This document shows positions 5,355 to 6,071 of a stretch of DNA of 6,071 nucleotides, piece after piece. The translations under genes and the position numbers were made by a program. The notes below the pieces were generated by a model. That model was not told the origin of the DNA and made no database searches. It worked only from the letters and a program-made list of their open reading frames with translations. Where the stretch lies: positions 1 through 6,071 of the forward strand of contig CANGBE010000097.1 of the NCBI GenBank assembly GCA_947451875.1, in the 5' to 3' direction. Position 1 is the stretch's first letter. The number at the start of each line of letters is the position of its first letter. This DNA comes from Sphingomonadaceae bacterium (GTDB taxonomy: Bacteria > Pseudomonadota > Alphaproteobacteria > Sphingomonadales > Sphingomonadaceae).

Positions 5355-5801
5355 TCAGGCCTTCGCAGGCTCACAGATCAGGAGCGGAATGTCTCGGGTT
5401 GTTGAATCCTGATAGGACTGGAACGAGGGATAACTCGCCACCACCAACGGCCATAGCTCGGCTTTTTCCGCAGCTGACGCCTGCCGTGCGCGCATCTTGC
5501 GGCTGGTCGAACCGACCGCGATCGCGATGTCGGGGTGCGCCATGATGTTATGATACCACAGCGGATGCTGCGGCGCTCCGCCAAGAGAGGCAACGATCAG
5601 CACCGTGTCACCATTGGGCGTGTACATCACCGGCCGAGCCATGATTCGCCCGGATTTGCGTCCCGTCATCGTTACCAGACAGATTGGCGAGCCCTCCATC
5701 GTGTTCCACAGCCGCCCGCCGGACAGACGGTAGATGAGAACGTTGGCCTTCGTGATCGCCTTGAGTAACCATTTGGGCGGGAGGGGGATGGGCTTGGTCA
5801 T
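5355..5801 (-). CDS. Ddn-like nitroreductase/deazaflavin-dependent family protein
   Basis: The product is 148 residues from the minus-strand ATG at 5799-5801. It resembles the small split-barrel family of Mycobacterium Ddn (DUF385, F420-dependent nitroreductases): LSGGRLWNTMEGSPICLVTM leads into TGRKSGRIMARPVMY (46-60), the presumed cofactor phosphate-binding segment; then LIVASLGGAPQHPLWYHNI (68-86), AHPDIAIAVG (88-97), and the C-terminal RDIPLLICEP (136-145). Such proteins are usually soluble or membrane-associated and bind deazaflavin or flavin. Which cofactor this one uses is not visible. A start 13 codons upstream (TTG at 5840) is less likely, because AGGAA (5811-5815) is correctly placed, 9 bases before the chosen ATG. 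It appears to be a single-gene unit. Confidence 0.85.
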   Translation of the reverse strand: MTKPIPLPPKWLLKAITKANVLIYRLSGGRLWNTMEGSPICLVTMTGRKSGRIMARPVMYTPNGDTVLIVASLGGAPQHPLWYHNIMAHPDIAIAVGSTSRKMRARQASAAEKAELWPLVVASYPSFQSYQDSTTRDIPLLICEPAKA

Positions 5802-5810
5802 GCGGTCTAG

Positions 5811-5815
5811 TTCCT
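5811..5815 (-). promoter_or_regulatory. Ribosome binding site deciding the Ddn-like start
   Basis: AGGAA on the minus strand lies 9 bases before the ATG at 5801 and supports that start over the TTG at 5840. No clear -10/-35 promoter could be assigned between this site and the insertion sequence. Confidence 0.5.
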
Positions 5816-5984
5816 GTTTATGATGCAGCGTTTGGGTCAAGCTAACCCGGTTTGCGTGCGAGCCTCAACCCTTCCCGGCCAATAGGCTGTCCAGAGCCAG
5901 CATGGCACGAACCAATTTTGCTTAGGGTCAGGACCTGTTAAATTGCTTGCATGATGCGTTGAGGATTGATTCAATGGCGGCACC

Positions 5985-5990
5985 AGGAGG
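5985..5990 (+). promoter_or_regulatory. Ribosome binding site of the transposase
   Basis: AGGAGG lies 8 bases before the ATG at 5999. Four start-type codons in a row share the frame (GTG 5990, GTG 5993, TTG 5996, ATG 5999); the spacing selects the ATG. Confidence 0.65.
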
Positions 5991-5998
5991 TGGTGTTG

Positions 5999-6071
5999 AT
6001 GGACGACCTGTTTTTGCTGAGCAAGGCGCAGATGCGCCGGATTGAGCCATTTTTCCCGCTGTCGCACGGTA
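5999..6071 (+). CDS. IS5-family transposase, N-terminal 24 codons
   Basis: The frame begins MDDLFLLSKAQMRRIEPFF and continues PLSHG up to the window edge. This N-terminus, with the AQMRRIEPFFP segment, is characteristic of DDE transposases of IS5-type elements, where it forms the DNA-binding start of the protein. The catalytic DDE residues are beyond the edge. Many elements of this group split the transposase into two overlapping frames joined by a frameshift; that cannot be judged here. The gene lies inside the IS end beginning near 5925 and has a strong ribosome binding site. Confidence 0.8.
   Translation, partial: MDDLFLLSKAQMRRIEPFFPLSHG

Larger units (their letters stand above)
5925..6071 (+). 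mobile_element. Left end of an IS5-family-like insertion sequence (partial)
   Basis: GGGTCAGGACCTGTTAA from about 5925 looks like the terminal inverted repeat of IS5-family elements of the IS427-like group, here preceded by CTTA, compatible with a TA-containing target site. A short leader of about 74 bases then leads to a transposase start. The right end, its matching inverted repeat and the target duplication are outside the window, so the exact boundary and group are inferred. The same stretch contains a small internal palindrome, GGTC-AG-GACC (5926-5935). Confidence 0.65.

Noticed and set aside
5865..5921. Minus-strand 18-codon stretch ending in KLVRAMLALDSLLAGKG, considered as the tail of a gene cut by the IS
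   Set aside because: The codon next to the IS junction (5922-5924) reads TAA in this frame, so it probably did not continue upstream; too short to support.

Overview
The window looks like chromosomal DNA of a high-GC alphaproteobacterium, most likely a member of the Sphingomonadales. This is inferred from protein style (short Pro/Ala-rich TolA, TolB form, J-domain protein) and codon use, not from any search. No rRNA, tRNA or CRISPR array is visible.

Positions 1-4214 carry a compact plus-strand Tol-Pal cell-envelope operon in the classical order: the 3' end of ybgC (acyl-CoA thioesterase), tolQ, tolR, tolA, tolB and pal. The first genes are tightly packed: ybgC/tolQ overlap as ATGA, the tolR GTG directly follows the tolQ stop, tolA starts 10 bases after tolR, and tolB starts 2 bases after tolA. 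pal follows a 40-base gap and has its own strong ribosome binding site. TolQ/TolR form the proton-driven inner-membrane motor, TolA carries force across the periplasm, and TolB and the lipoprotein Pal link the outer membrane to peptidoglycan. No cpoB/ybgF follows pal.

Positions 4215-4569 separate the operon from the next plus-strand gene. A strong hairpin lies just after pal. On the minus strand, facing pal, is a 58-codon frame with a convincing signal peptide, a plausible sigma70-type promoter with a 17-base spacer, and a stop codon in the loop of that hairpin. This candidate small secreted protein is the most novel item here; its function is unknown.

Positions 4570-5103 encode a J-domain protein whose N-terminal half has a Cys/His cluster suggesting a metal site. 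Positions 5104-5354 hold no convincing gene but contain a 17-base near-palindrome resembling a TetR-type operator. A minus-strand Ddn-like (deazaflavin/F420-type nitroreductase family) protein occupies 5355-5801.

The right edge (about 5925-6071) is the left end of an insertion sequence resembling the IS5 family (IS427-like group), with the first 24 codons of its transposase. Apart from the small secreted protein and some regulatory candidates, the window is ordinary core envelope content beside a mobile-element boundary.
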